This document shows positions 34,883-43,130 of a stretch of DNA of 64,000 nucleotides, piece after piece. The position numbers and the translations under genes were made by a program. The stretch's first letter is position 1. Every line of letters starts with the position of its first letter. The DNA is from Bradyrhizobium diazoefficiens (lineage in GTDB: Bacteria; Pseudomonadota; Alphaproteobacteria; Rhizobiales; Xanthobacteraceae): positions 248,001-312,000 of the forward strand of contig NZ_JAFCJJ010000003.1 of assembly GCF_018131015.1 (NCBI RefSeq), written 5' to 3'. The notes below the pieces were generated by a model. That model did not search any database. It saw only the letters and a list, made by a program, of their open reading frames with translations, and was not told the DNA's origin.

Positions 34883-37602
34883 GCGGATCCAAATTTTTCG
34901 AGCAGCGCCGGAAACAGCCGGTCCGGCTTGAAGGGGGGCGCGGTGAAGCGGATTCCGGTGGCATCGGCAACGGCGTTGCCGAGCGCGGCGGCGACCGGAT
35001 TGTACGGGCTCTCGCTCATCGATTTCGCTCCTAGCGGCCCGATCGTGTCGGAGGTCTCGGCGAAGAAGACGTCCGTGCGCGGAACGTCGGCGAACGAGGG
35101 CAGGTGATAGTCGCGGAATCTGGGATTGCTGACGCGGCCGTCGGTGTCGATCACCATCTCCTCGTAGAGCGCAGCGCCAAGGGCCTGGGCGACACCGCCT
35201 TCGACCTGACCGCGGCACTGCATGGGATTGGCGACGACGCCGGCGTCCGCCGCCTGCACGCTTTTGAGAATCCTGAGCTCGCCGGTCCCCTTGTTCACGG
35301 CGACGCGAAAGCCATGGACGTTGAAGCCGACCGAGCGCGGCGTTCCGCCGGAATGGCCGTTTGCGGCGAACGGGCTTCCACGCCCGAGCGTTGCCAGATC
35401 GACAAAGGAGATACGTCGCGCGCCGTTGACGACGCCGTCACCTGCAAGGGCGCAGCTCTCTGCGTCGCAGAGCCAGGCGGCCGCGGCCGCTGCCTTCAGC
35501 CCGGCTGCAAGCTGCAGGGCCGCAGCGTGCGTCGCTTTGCCGGCAACGAAGGTGCCCGCGCTGCCATAGGCGCCGGTATCGTGGCCGCCATGGGCGGTGT
35601 CGGACTGGCGCAGGCGGATCTTGTCGACGGTGGTCGCCAGCGTCGTTGCGGCGATCTGCCGGTGCACGGTGCTGGTGCCGTTGCCGAACTCGGCGGTGCC
35701 GACGGTGAGATCGAAACCGCCGTCGTCGTTGAGCGCAATCGTCGCATCGGCGAAATGGCCTGCAGGCGGCACCGTGTCGATCATGGTCAGCGCGATGCCT
35801 TCGCCAACCAGCCACTCCGGTGAAAGCCCGGGCTGGCCGCGATCGTCCTGCATCGCGCGCTCGACGAGCTCGAGGCACTGGTCGAGCCCGTAAGAGCCGT
35901 AGAGCACGTCGTGAAATTCGGATGGCGGCGGCGCCAGCATGGGATCGCCGGGCTTGACGATGTTGCGCCGGCGCATGTCGTAGGGGCTGATGCCGAGCTG
36001 CCGTGCCAGCTCGTCGATCGCGGCTTCCACCGCGATCAGCGCCTGCGGCAGGCCATAGCCGCGAAACGCGCCTGCCGGGACCGTGTTGGTATAGACAGCG
36101 GCGCCGTCGACCTTCTTGTTCGGGCAGTTGTAGACGCTGATGCTCTCAGCCAGCGCGTGGAACATCACCGGGCCGGCGTGATTGCCGTAGGCGCCGGTGT
36201 TGGAGAGCACGTCGAGCTGGAGCGCGGTCAGTTTTCCGGCTGCATCGGCCCCGGCCTTGATGTGGACCCGCATCGGGTGCCGCGTCGAGGTCGCGATGAA
36301 CTGCTCCTCGCGGGTGAGCTCGAGCTTGACCGGCCGCCCCGTCCTCAACGCGGCGAGCGCCAGGATGTCCTCGACGAACATCTCCTGCTTGCCGCCAAAG
36401 CCGCCGCCGACGCGTTCGCAGAACACGCGGACCTTGTCCATAGGAAGCCCAAAGATGTCGGACAGCGCGCGGCGCGTCAGGAACGGGACCTGCGTCGAGG
36501 TGCGGACATTGAGCACGCCTGAAGCATCGAGCCAGGCAAGGCCGCCATGTGTTTCCAGCGCGGCATGTTGCACGCGGTGGCTGTGGAAGGTGCCTTCGAA
36601 CGTCACGGCGGACGCCGCGAGTGCGGCTGCGACGTCGCCGAATTCGCCATGCGTTTCCGCCGCGAGGTTACGCTGGGGATCGGCGATGCGGTTCGCTGTG
36701 GTGCGGTCGGGATGGACGATCGGCGCACCCGGTGCCATCGCCTGCTCCGGATCGATCAGCGCCGGCAAAACTTCGTAACTGACCTTCAGCCGGCGGCACG
36801 CTTCCTCGGCCGAGGCTTCGCTTTCGGCGACGACGGCGGCAACCTTCTGCCCGATGAAGCGGACGACGTCGTCGAGGATTCTTGTGTCCTCGGGATCCAT
36901 CCAGTCCTTCTCGTGCCGCGCGGTCGAGATCAGCATCGATGGCGCGTCTTCATGCGTCAGCACCGCGTGCACGCCGGGAACCGCTAGCGCTTCCGATTTG
37001 TCGATCGCGACGATTTTTGCGTGGGCATGCGGCGAGCGCAGCAGCTTGACGTGGAGGAAGCCGTCGGTCGCGGTGTCGAACGTGTAGGGCGCCTTTCCGC
37101 GCACGACGTCGGGGCCTGCGGGTGCCGGAAGGCTGCGGCCGAATGCGGCGCCAGCCTCCACGGTCTCCTCGACGTTGATCTTGCCGAGCACGGCGTCCTC
37201 GATCGAGCGATAGCCGGTGCAGCGGCAGATATTGCCCTTCAGGGCGGAGCCGAGATCGGTGCGCTGCGCCTGGTTCAGCGAGGCGCAGGTCAGGATCATG
37301 CCCGCGGTGCAGAAGCCGCACTGGAATCCCTGCGCCGCGAGAAACGCCTGCTGCATCGGATGCGTGCCGCTGTCGCCGCCAAGCCCCTCGATGGTGGTGA
37401 CGGAGCGGCCCTCGGCGCGAAAGGCCGGGATCAGGCAGCTATGCACGGGCTCGCCGTCCAGAAGCACGGTGCAGGCGCCGCAATCGCCGGCATCGCAGCC
37501 TTTCTTGACGCCGAAATGGCCGAGGTCGCGCAGGAACGTGCGCAGGCACTGGCCGGCGCGCGGCTGTTGCGGAAACGTCCTGCCGTTGATGTCGAAACTC
37601 AT
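34879..37602 (-). CDS. xanthine-dehydrogenase-type hydroxylase, fused [2Fe-2S] and molybdopterin subunit
   Basis: A 907-residue protein. Residues 1-150 carry two [2Fe-2S] clusters (C36, C41, C44, C56 and C95, C98, C126, C128). Residues 160-907 are the molybdenum domain with VGGGFGGKQEMFVED, PAGAFRGYGLPQALIAVE and a late GAKSMSESPYNP holding the active-site Glu. The carbon-monoxide dehydrogenase motif AYRCSFR is absent, so xanthine/hypoxanthine or a related N-heterocycle is the likely substrate. FAD is on a separate subunit whose stop overlaps this start (ATGA). Fe-S plus Mo without FAD is a less usual fusion for this family. Confidence 0.9.
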   Translation of the reverse strand: MSFDINGRTFPQQPRAGQCLRTFLRDLGHFGVKKGCDAGDCGACTVLLDGEPVHSCLIPAFRAEGRSVTTIEGLGGDSGTHPMQQAFLAAQGFQCGFCTAGMILTCASLNQAQRTDLGSALKGNICRCTGYRSIEDAVLGKINVEETVEAGAAFGRSLPAPAGPDVVRGKAPYTFDTATDGFLHVKLLRSPHAHAKIVAIDKSEALAVPGVHAVLTHEDAPSMLISTARHEKDWMDPEDTRILDDVVRFIGQKVAAVVAESEASAEEACRRLKVSYEVLPALIDPEQAMAPGAPIVHPDRTTANRIADPQRNLAAETHGEFGDVAAALAASAVTFEGTFHSHRVQHAALETHGGLAWLDASGVLNVRTSTQVPFLTRRALSDIFGLPMDKVRVFCERVGGGFGGKQEMFVEDILALAALRTGRPVKLELTREEQFIATSTRHPMRVHIKAGADAAGKLTALQLDVLSNTGAYGNHAGPVMFHALAESISVYNCPNKKVDGAAVYTNTVPAGAFRGYGLPQALIAVEAAIDELARQLGISPYDMRRRNIVKPGDPMLAPPPSEFHDVLYGSYGLDQCLELVERAMQDDRGQPGLSPEWLVGEGIALTMIDTVPPAGHFADATIALNDDGGFDLTVGTAEFGNGTSTVHRQIAATTLATTVDKIRLRQSDTAHGGHDTGAYGSAGTFVAGKATHAAALQLAAGLKAAAAAAWLCDAESCALAGDGVVNGARRISFVDLATLGRGSPFAANGHSGGTPRSVGFNVHGFRVAVNKGTGELRILKSVQAADAGVVANPMQCRGQVEGGVAQALGAALYEEMVIDTDGRVSNPRFRDYHLPSFADVPRTDVFFAETSDTIGPLGAKSMSESPYNPVAAALGNAVADATGIRFTAPPFKPDRLFPALLEKFGSA

Positions 37603-38426
37603 GGCCGTGCCATGCCCAGCAATTCGCCGCGAATCTCCTCGGCGAGCCGCAACGTCATGTGCTTGCGCCAGAGCGGCTTGCCGTGGATGTCGGTATGGTA
37701 CAGCTCGTCCGTGACCTCGTCCGAGATGGCTGCACGAAGTGCGTTCGTATCGGGCGGCTTGGGGAAGCGCAGGCGGATCGGGCGCACCGTTGAGGCGGTG
37801 ATCGTCAGCGCGAGCGCGCCATCGGCATCGAGGTTTCCGATCAGAAGCGCCGCAGAGCGGCCGACTGGCGCGAGCGAGATCTGGCGGAACGCGGAGCGTC
37901 GCCTCAGCGCGGCGAGGGGAATATCAATCTGCCGCAGCAGGTCGCCCGGCATCAGGCGGTTGCGCTGATTGCCGGTGACGAAGTCGACGACCGGAAGCTT
38001 CTGCTCGCCGCCGCCGGCCTTCCAGACGGTGCAGACGCCATCAAGCGCGGAGGTGAGCGAGATCATCGGTCCCGCCGGCAGCGACATGCAGAGATTGCCG
38101 CCCACCGTTGCGGTCTTCCAGATCTTGAAGGAGGCGAGGAAGGCGCGGCAGCACTGGCCGATCAGCGGTGCTGCGAGCCAGTCGGGCGGGCAGGCGAGGC
38201 CATCGAGTTGCGCGACGGTGCAGGTGGCGGCGATGGAGAGATGGCTGTCCGTGATCGTCAGCGCCGGCCATTTCAGGTCGGTGAGATCGATCAAGCGCCG
38301 CAAATGGACCTGGGGCTCCGAGAACAGCCAGGTGCCGCCCGCGAGCCAGGCATCGCCTGCCGTCCAGGCGGGCAGCTGCGCGCGCGTTTGCGGATGGGCC
38401 ACCGCTGTGATGGTATTCAAGTCCAT
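37599..38426 (-). CDS. FAD-binding subunit of xanthine-dehydrogenase-type enzyme
   Basis: A 275-residue CoxM/XdhB-type flavoprotein. WLAGGTWLFSEPQVHLRRLIDL is the first FAD-binding loop, and ATVGGNLCMSLPAGPMISLTSALD the second. The ATG at 38426 begins MDLNTITAVAHP, and the gene runs into the Fe-S/Mo subunit with an ATGA overlap, so both are made in one operon. It passes electrons from the iron-sulfur clusters to NAD or another acceptor. The divergent 8-oxoguanine deaminase-like gene starts 95 bp away across a palindromic control site. Confidence 0.88.
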   Translation of the reverse strand: MDLNTITAVAHPQTRAQLPAWTAGDAWLAGGTWLFSEPQVHLRRLIDLTDLKWPALTITDSHLSIAATCTVAQLDGLACPPDWLAAPLIGQCCRAFLASFKIWKTATVGGNLCMSLPAGPMISLTSALDGVCTVWKAGGGEQKLPVVDFVTGNQRNRLMPGDLLRQIDIPLAALRRRSAFRQISLAPVGRSAALLIGNLDADGALALTITASTVRPIRLRFPKPPDTNALRAAISDEVTDELYHTDIHGKPLWRKHMTLRLAEEIRGELLGMARP

Positions 38427-38468
38427 GGCCGCGCCAACGCTTCCGCCGGGTGAATCGCACAGGAGAAA

Positions 38469-38480
38469 GTCTTGCAAGAC
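38469..38480. promoter_or_regulatory. perfect palindrome in divergent xdh/deaminase promoter
   Basis: GTCTTGCAAGAC is a perfect 12-bp palindrome centred in the 95-bp gap between the divergent xanthine-dehydrogenase operon and the 8-oxoguanine deaminase-like gene. It is well placed to serve as an operator for both directions. Confidence 0.5.
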
Positions 38481-38521
38481 CGGAGCCAAGTCGCAACAAC
38501 AAGTCGTGAGGGAGCAGGATC

Positions 38522-39871
38522 ATGAGCGACACAAAGCCGGTCTGGATCAGGGATCCCCTGGCCATCCTCGCTGACGGCGCCGAGCGCGGGATCGTGGTGC
38601 AGGAGGGGCGGATCATCGAGCTCGTGCCGGCAGGCGGCGCTCCGGCGAGCGCGGATGTCGCAGCATTCGACGCCAGTGACCATGTGGTGCTGCCAGGGCT
38701 GATCAACACCCATCACCATTTCTACCAGACGCTGACGCGGGCGCTGCCGGCGGCGATGGATCGCGAGCTGTTCCCCTGGCTGCAGGCGCTCTATCCGGTC
38801 TGGGCGAAGCTGACGCCGGAATCGCTCGAGCTCGGCGTCACGGTAGCGATGTCCGAGCTGCTGCTCTCCGGCTGCACCACCACGACGGATCATCACTACG
38901 TTTTCCCGGCGGGGCTCGAGGAGTCCGTCGATATCGAGGTCGGCGTCGCAAAACGGCTTGGCATGCGGGCGCTGCTGACGCGCGGCTCGATGAACCTGTC
39001 GCAGCGCGACGGCGGTCTGCCGCCCGACAGCGTCGTGCAGGACGAGGACACGATCCTCGGCGACAGCGCGCGCGTGGTCGCAAAGCATCACCAGCGCGGC
39101 GCGGACGCGATGGTGCAGATCGCGCTGGCGCCATGCTCGCCCTTCTCGGTGACGACCTCGTTGATGCGCGCCACCGCCGACCTCGCCGACAAGCTCGACG
39201 TGCGCCTGCACACCCATCTCGCCGAGACCGAGGACGAGAATAGGTTCTGCCAGCAGATGTATGGCTGCCGCCCGCTCGACTATCTCGAGAGTTGCGGCTG
39301 GCTCAATGCGCGAACCTGGCTCGCCCACGGCATCTTCTTCAACGCGGACGAAATGAAGCGTCTCGGCAAGGCGAAGACCACCATCAGCCATTGTGCCTGC
39401 AGCAACCAGCTGCTGGCGTCCGGCTGCTGTCCGGTCTGCGAGATGGAGGAGGCCGGCGTCGGCATAGGGATCGGCGTCGACGGCTCAGCCTCGAACGATG
39501 GATCGAACCTGATGCAGGAGGTACGCGCCGCGTTCCTGCTGCAAAGGGCGCGCTACGGGGTGACGAAAGTCAGCCACAGGGACGCGCTGCGCTGGGCCAC
39601 CAAGGGCTCGGCGGCGTGCGTCGGCCGTCCGGAGCTCGGCGAGATCGCGGTCGGCAAGGCGGCCGACCTCGCGCTGTTCAGGCTCGATGAGCTGCGCTTC
39701 TCCGGGCATGGCGATCCGCTGGCCGCGCTGGTGCTGTGCGGGGCGCATCGGGCCGATCGGGTCATGGTGGCTGGAAAATGGACCGTGATCGACGGCGCGA
39801 TCCCGGGCCTCGACGTCGCCGATCTCATCCGCCGGCACAGTGCAGCGGCGCGGGCGATGCACGCGGGATGA
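38522..39871 (+). CDS. 8-oxoguanine deaminase-like amidohydrolase
   Basis: A 449-residue amidohydrolase-superfamily enzyme. Metal ligands are H64 and H66 in LINTHHHFYQ, His in LHTHLAETEDEN, His in WLAHGIFF and Asp in GIGVDGSASNDGSN. The long form and the CACSNQLLASGCCPVCEM region are like COG0402 deaminases annotated as 8-oxoguanine deaminase or AtzB-like. Deamination of 8-oxoguanine gives urate, which fits the neighbouring urate-to-allantoate genes. The ATG follows GGGAG. It is divergent from the xanthine dehydrogenase genes. Guanine or another aminopurine is the main alternative substrate. Confidence 0.85.
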   Translation: MSDTKPVWIRDPLAILADGAERGIVVQEGRIIELVPAGGAPASADVAAFDASDHVVLPGLINTHHHFYQTLTRALPAAMDRELFPWLQALYPVWAKLTPESLELGVTVAMSELLLSGCTTTTDHHYVFPAGLEESVDIEVGVAKRLGMRALLTRGSMNLSQRDGGLPPDSVVQDEDTILGDSARVVAKHHQRGADAMVQIALAPCSPFSVTTSLMRATADLADKLDVRLHTHLAETEDENRFCQQMYGCRPLDYLESCGWLNARTWLAHGIFFNADEMKRLGKAKTTISHCACSNQLLASGCCPVCEMEEAGVGIGIGVDGSASNDGSNLMQEVRAAFLLQRARYGVTKVSHRDALRWATKGSAACVGRPELGEIAVGKAADLALFRLDELRFSGHGDPLAALVLCGAHRADRVMVAGKWTVIDGAIPGLDVADLIRRHSAAARAMHAG

Positions 39872-39983
39872 TCCTGCGCAAAGAGTTAAAGAGGGGGCGA
39901 CCACAAGTGCCGGGTGCTTCTGGCCACCCCCTCCGAACCTCCTCCGGGAGGGAGTAGGTGAATTTATCGATGCAAGAAGCGTG

Positions 39984-41063
39984 CTACTTGCCCGGCAGCT
40001 TGTCGTCGATGCCCTTGATGTAGAAATTCATGCCGAGGATCTGGCCGTCGTCGAGGTTTGCGCCGCCTTTGCACTCGATCTCCTTGCCGTCCTGCCCAAC
40101 GACCGGGCACTTGAACGGATGCAGCTTGCCGGCCGTGATTGCTGCCTGGGCATCCTCGGCGATCTTCTTTACGTCGTCGGGCATGTTGGTGTAGGGCGCC
40201 ATCGCGAACATGTGGCTGTCGAGGCCGCCCCAGCTGTCCTCGGACTTCCAGGTGCCGGCGAGCTCGGCCTTGACGCGCTCGATGTAGTAGGGACCCCAGG
40301 TGTCGAGGATCGAGGTGAGCTGGGTTTTCGGCCCGAACTTGATCATCTCTGAATCCTGGCCGAAGGCGAGCTTGCCGCGTTCGCTGGCGATCTGCATCGC
40401 GGCGGGCGAATCGGTGTGCTGCATGATGACGTCGGCGCCCTGGTCGATCAGCGCCTTGGCGGCGTCGGCTTCCTTGCCCGGGTCGAACCAGGTGTTGGCC
40501 CAGATGATCTTGACCTTGATGTTGGGGTTGATGGTCTGCGCCGCCACCATCGTCGCGTTGATGCCGGAGACGACCTCGGGAATCGGGAAAGAGCCGATAT
40601 AGCCGAGCACGCCGGACTTCGACATCTTGGCCGCGATCAGGCCCTGGATGTAGCGGCCCTGATACCATTTGGCCGAATAGGTCGACATGTTCGGATTGCG
40701 CTTGTAGCCGGTGGCGTGCTCGAAATGCACGTTCGGATATTTCTTGGCGACCTTCAGCGTCGGGTCCATGTAGCCGAATGACGTGGTGAAGATCAGCTTG
40801 TTGCCGGCGCGGACGAGCTGCTCGATCGAGCGCTCGGCGTCGGGACCTTCGGGCACGTTCTCGAGATAGGTGGTCTCGATCTGGTCGCCGAGTTCCTTCA
40901 CCAGCGCCTGGCGGCCGAGATCGTGCTGGTAGGTCCAGCCGAGGTCGCCGATCGGGCCCAGATAGATGAAGCCGACTTTCAGCTTTTCGGCGGCGGAGGC
41001 TGCACTGACGCTTCCGGCAAGCAGGAGCCCGGCAGCGAGCGCAAGAAGTGGTTTCCTCATCAT
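39984..41063 (-). CDS. BMP-family ABC transporter substrate-binding protein (system 1)
   Basis: A 359-residue periplasmic binding protein with signal peptide (LLALAAGLLLAGSVSAASA) and BMP/PnrA features: KVGFIYLGPIGDLGWTYQHD at the mature start, IEQLVRAGNKLIFTTSFGYM and DVIMQHTDSPAAMQIA. The family binds nucleosides, purines or similar ligands. ATG 41063 (or 41060) follows GGAG. It ends the system-1 operon, downstream of the two permeases and the ATPase. Location between 8-oxoguanine deaminase and deaminase/biuret genes supports a purine or ureide ligand. Confidence 0.92.
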   Translation of the reverse strand: MMRKPLLALAAGLLLAGSVSAASAAEKLKVGFIYLGPIGDLGWTYQHDLGRQALVKELGDQIETTYLENVPEGPDAERSIEQLVRAGNKLIFTTSFGYMDPTLKVAKKYPNVHFEHATGYKRNPNMSTYSAKWYQGRYIQGLIAAKMSKSGVLGYIGSFPIPEVVSGINATMVAAQTINPNIKVKIIWANTWFDPGKEADAAKALIDQGADVIMQHTDSPAAMQIASERGKLAFGQDSEMIKFGPKTQLTSILDTWGPYYIERVKAELAGTWKSEDSWGGLDSHMFAMAPYTNMPDDVKKIAEDAQAAITAGKLHPFKCPVVGQDGKEIECKGGANLDDGQILGMNFYIKGIDDKLPGK

Positions 41064-41134
41064 CAATCTCCAAACATCAGGGGAAACTTACGATCCGCAA
41101 GGTGCGCGCCCCATCGCGCATCTCGCGGAAAAGA

Positions 41135-42052
41135 TCAGCGATCAGGCACGAACACGGTGCCGAGCGCGGCCGGGGCGGTCGAGCCGCCGGTGCGCGCGCG
41201 GGACAGCAGGACCAGGACGATGACGGTCGCGAGATAAGGCAGCGCCGACATGAATTGCGAGGGAATGCCGACACCCCAGCCTTGCGCGTGCAGTTGCAGG
41301 ATCGTCACCGCGCCGAACAGATAAGCGCCGACGACGAGCCGCCCCGGCCGCCACGACGAGAACACGACCAGCGCCAGCGCGATCCAGCCGCGGCCCGCGG
41401 TCATGCCGGGGATGAAGAACGGCGTATAGGCGAGTGGCAAATAGGCGCCGGCAAGTCCGGCGCAGGCGCCGCCGAACATCACAGCGAAGGTCCTGATGCG
41501 CAGCACCGGATAGCCGAGCGCATGCGCGGAGACGTGATTGTCGCCGCAGGCGCGCAGGATCAATCCCGCGCGTGTGCGGTACAGGAACCACCAGACGCCG
41601 ATGATGAGCGCGATCGAGCAATAGACGAAGGCGTTTTCGCCGAACAGCACGCGGCCGACCAGCGGGATGTCGGTGAGGCCGGGAATGTAGAGATCCACCG
41701 CCGGCTTGATGCGCTCGCCGACAAAGCCGGCACCGATCAGGCCGGACAGGCCGATGCCGAGGATTGTCAGCGCGAGGCCCGTGGCGACCTGGTTGACGGC
41801 GAGCCCGAGCGCCATCAGTGCAAAGATCAGCGACATCGCCGTGCCGGCGACGATCCCGAACAGCGCGCCGATGAAGATCGAGCCGGTCAGCCACGCCCCG
41901 GCAAAGCCGCAGGCCGCGCCGACGATCATCATGCCCTCGACACCGAGATTGAGCACGCCGGCGCGCTCGGTGACGAGCTCGCCGGTCGCTGCGATCAGGA
42001 GCGGCGTGGAGGCGGCGAGCACCGCCAGGATGATGGCTTCAACCAGTTCCAC
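41135..42052 (-). CDS. BMP-type ABC transporter permease (system 1, second)
   Basis: A 305-residue integral membrane permease of the NupQ/YufQ class, starting ELVEAIILAVLAASTPLLIAA and containing TERAGVLNLGVEGMMIVGA, a conserved coupling block of these permeases. About eight hydrophobic segments. It overlaps the first permease by 14 bp, indicating one operon, and forms the channel with it. Energy comes from the double-cassette ATPase at 43114-44685. Confidence 0.92.
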   Translation of the reverse strand: MELVEAIILAVLAASTPLLIAATGELVTERAGVLNLGVEGMMIVGAACGFAGAWLTGSIFIGALFGIVAGTAMSLIFALMALGLAVNQVATGLALTILGIGLSGLIGAGFVGERIKPAVDLYIPGLTDIPLVGRVLFGENAFVYCSIALIIGVWWFLYRTRAGLILRACGDNHVSAHALGYPVLRIRTFAVMFGGACAGLAGAYLPLAYTPFFIPGMTAGRGWIALALVVFSSWRPGRLVVGAYLFGAVTILQLHAQGWGVGIPSQFMSALPYLATVIVLVLLSRARTGGSTAPAALGTVFVPDR

Positions 42053-43130
42053 GGGCCACCTGACGGTTCGGGAAGACCAGCTTGAAGCGGTAGAGGATCA
42101 GGGAATCGCAGGCGAGCACATAGAACAGCAGAATCCCCTGGAAAACCTTGGTGACGTCCAACGGGATCTTCATCGTGATCTGCGCCTGCTCCCCGCCGAT
42201 AAAGGTCAAAGCGAGAAAAAGGCCTGCAATTAATATTCCAATCGGGTTGAGCCGGCCGAGGAAGGCAACGATGATCGCGGTAAAGCCGTAGCCGGGCGAG
42301 ATGCCGGGCTGGAGATGGCCGATTGGCCCTGCGACCTCGATCATGCCGGCGAGGCCGGCGAGGGCGCCGGAGACCGCGAAGGTCAGGATGATCAGCTGGT
42401 TGGCGTTGAAGCCGCCGAACCGCGCTGCGCGGGGTGCGGCGCCGACCACGCGGATCTCGAACCCCTTGATGGTCCGGCCGAGCAGGATCGCGGTCGCCGC
42501 GACGACGAGCAGGGCGATGATCGAGCCGAGATGCAGCCGGCCGCCCTCGATCAGGAGGGGCACGGTCGCCACCGGATCGAATTCGGCCGTGGTCGGAAAG
42601 TTGAAGCCGTGTGGATCGCGCCAGGGGCCGCGCACGAGATAATCGAGGAAGAGCTCGGCGACGTAGACCAGCATCAGGCTGGTCAGGATTTCGCTGGCAC
42701 CGAATTTCACCTTGCAGATCGCGGGGATCAGCGCATAGAGCGCGCCTGCGGCCGCCGCGAGCACCAGCATGGCCGGCAGCACCCAGGCGCCGGCATCGGT
42801 GCCTTGCGTCTTCACCGCGATCCAGCCTCCGGCGACGGCGCCGATCAGGAATTGTCCCTCGGCCCCGATATTCCAGGCATTGGCGAGATAGCAGAGCGAC
42901 AGGCCGATCGCGATCATCACCAGCGGCGTGGCCTTCACTGCGATCTCCTGCAGCGAATAGCCGTCGGTCAGCGGGGCGATGAAATAGGCGTGGAGCGCGA
43001 GCAGCGGATTCTTGCCGAGGATCGCGAACAGGATGAGCATGGTCACAATGGTGAGGGCGATCGCGATCAGCGGCGAGACCAGCGCAATCGTGTTGGAGCG
43101 CTCGGTGCGCTTCTCAAGCACCAACTGCAT
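42039..43130 (-). CDS. BMP-type ABC transporter permease (system 1, first)
   Basis: A 363-residue permease of the NupP/YufP class with about ten hydrophobic segments, NAWNIGAEGQFLIGAVAGGW as the coupling block and GPIGHLQPGISPGYGFTAII near the end. It overlaps both the ATPase gene (17 bp) and the second permease (14 bp). Together the two permeases form a heterodimeric importer for purine-like solutes. Confidence 0.92.
   Translation of the reverse strand: MQLVLEKRTERSNTIALVSPLIAIALTIVTMLILFAILGKNPLLALHAYFIAPLTDGYSLQEIAVKATPLVMIAIGLSLCYLANAWNIGAEGQFLIGAVAGGWIAVKTQGTDAGAWVLPAMLVLAAAAGALYALIPAICKVKFGASEILTSLMLVYVAELFLDYLVRGPWRDPHGFNFPTTAEFDPVATVPLLIEGGRLHLGSIIALLVVAATAILLGRTIKGFEIRVVGAAPRAARFGGFNANQLIILTFAVSGALAGLAGMIEVAGPIGHLQPGISPGYGFTAIIVAFLGRLNPIGILIAGLFLALTFIGGEQAQITMKIPLDVTKVFQGILLFYVLACDSLILYRFKLVFPNRQVARGTG

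Noticed and set aside
32537..35218. 893-codon minus-strand frame over the ureide operon
   Set aside because: The plus strand carries DUF3830, PuuE and the OHCU/HIU fusion with recognisable motifs; the opposite frame has none.
34879..38426. CO dehydrogenase for the Mo hydroxylase
   Set aside because: The AYRCSFR active-site loop of CoxL is absent; the purine neighbourhood fits a xanthine-type enzyme.
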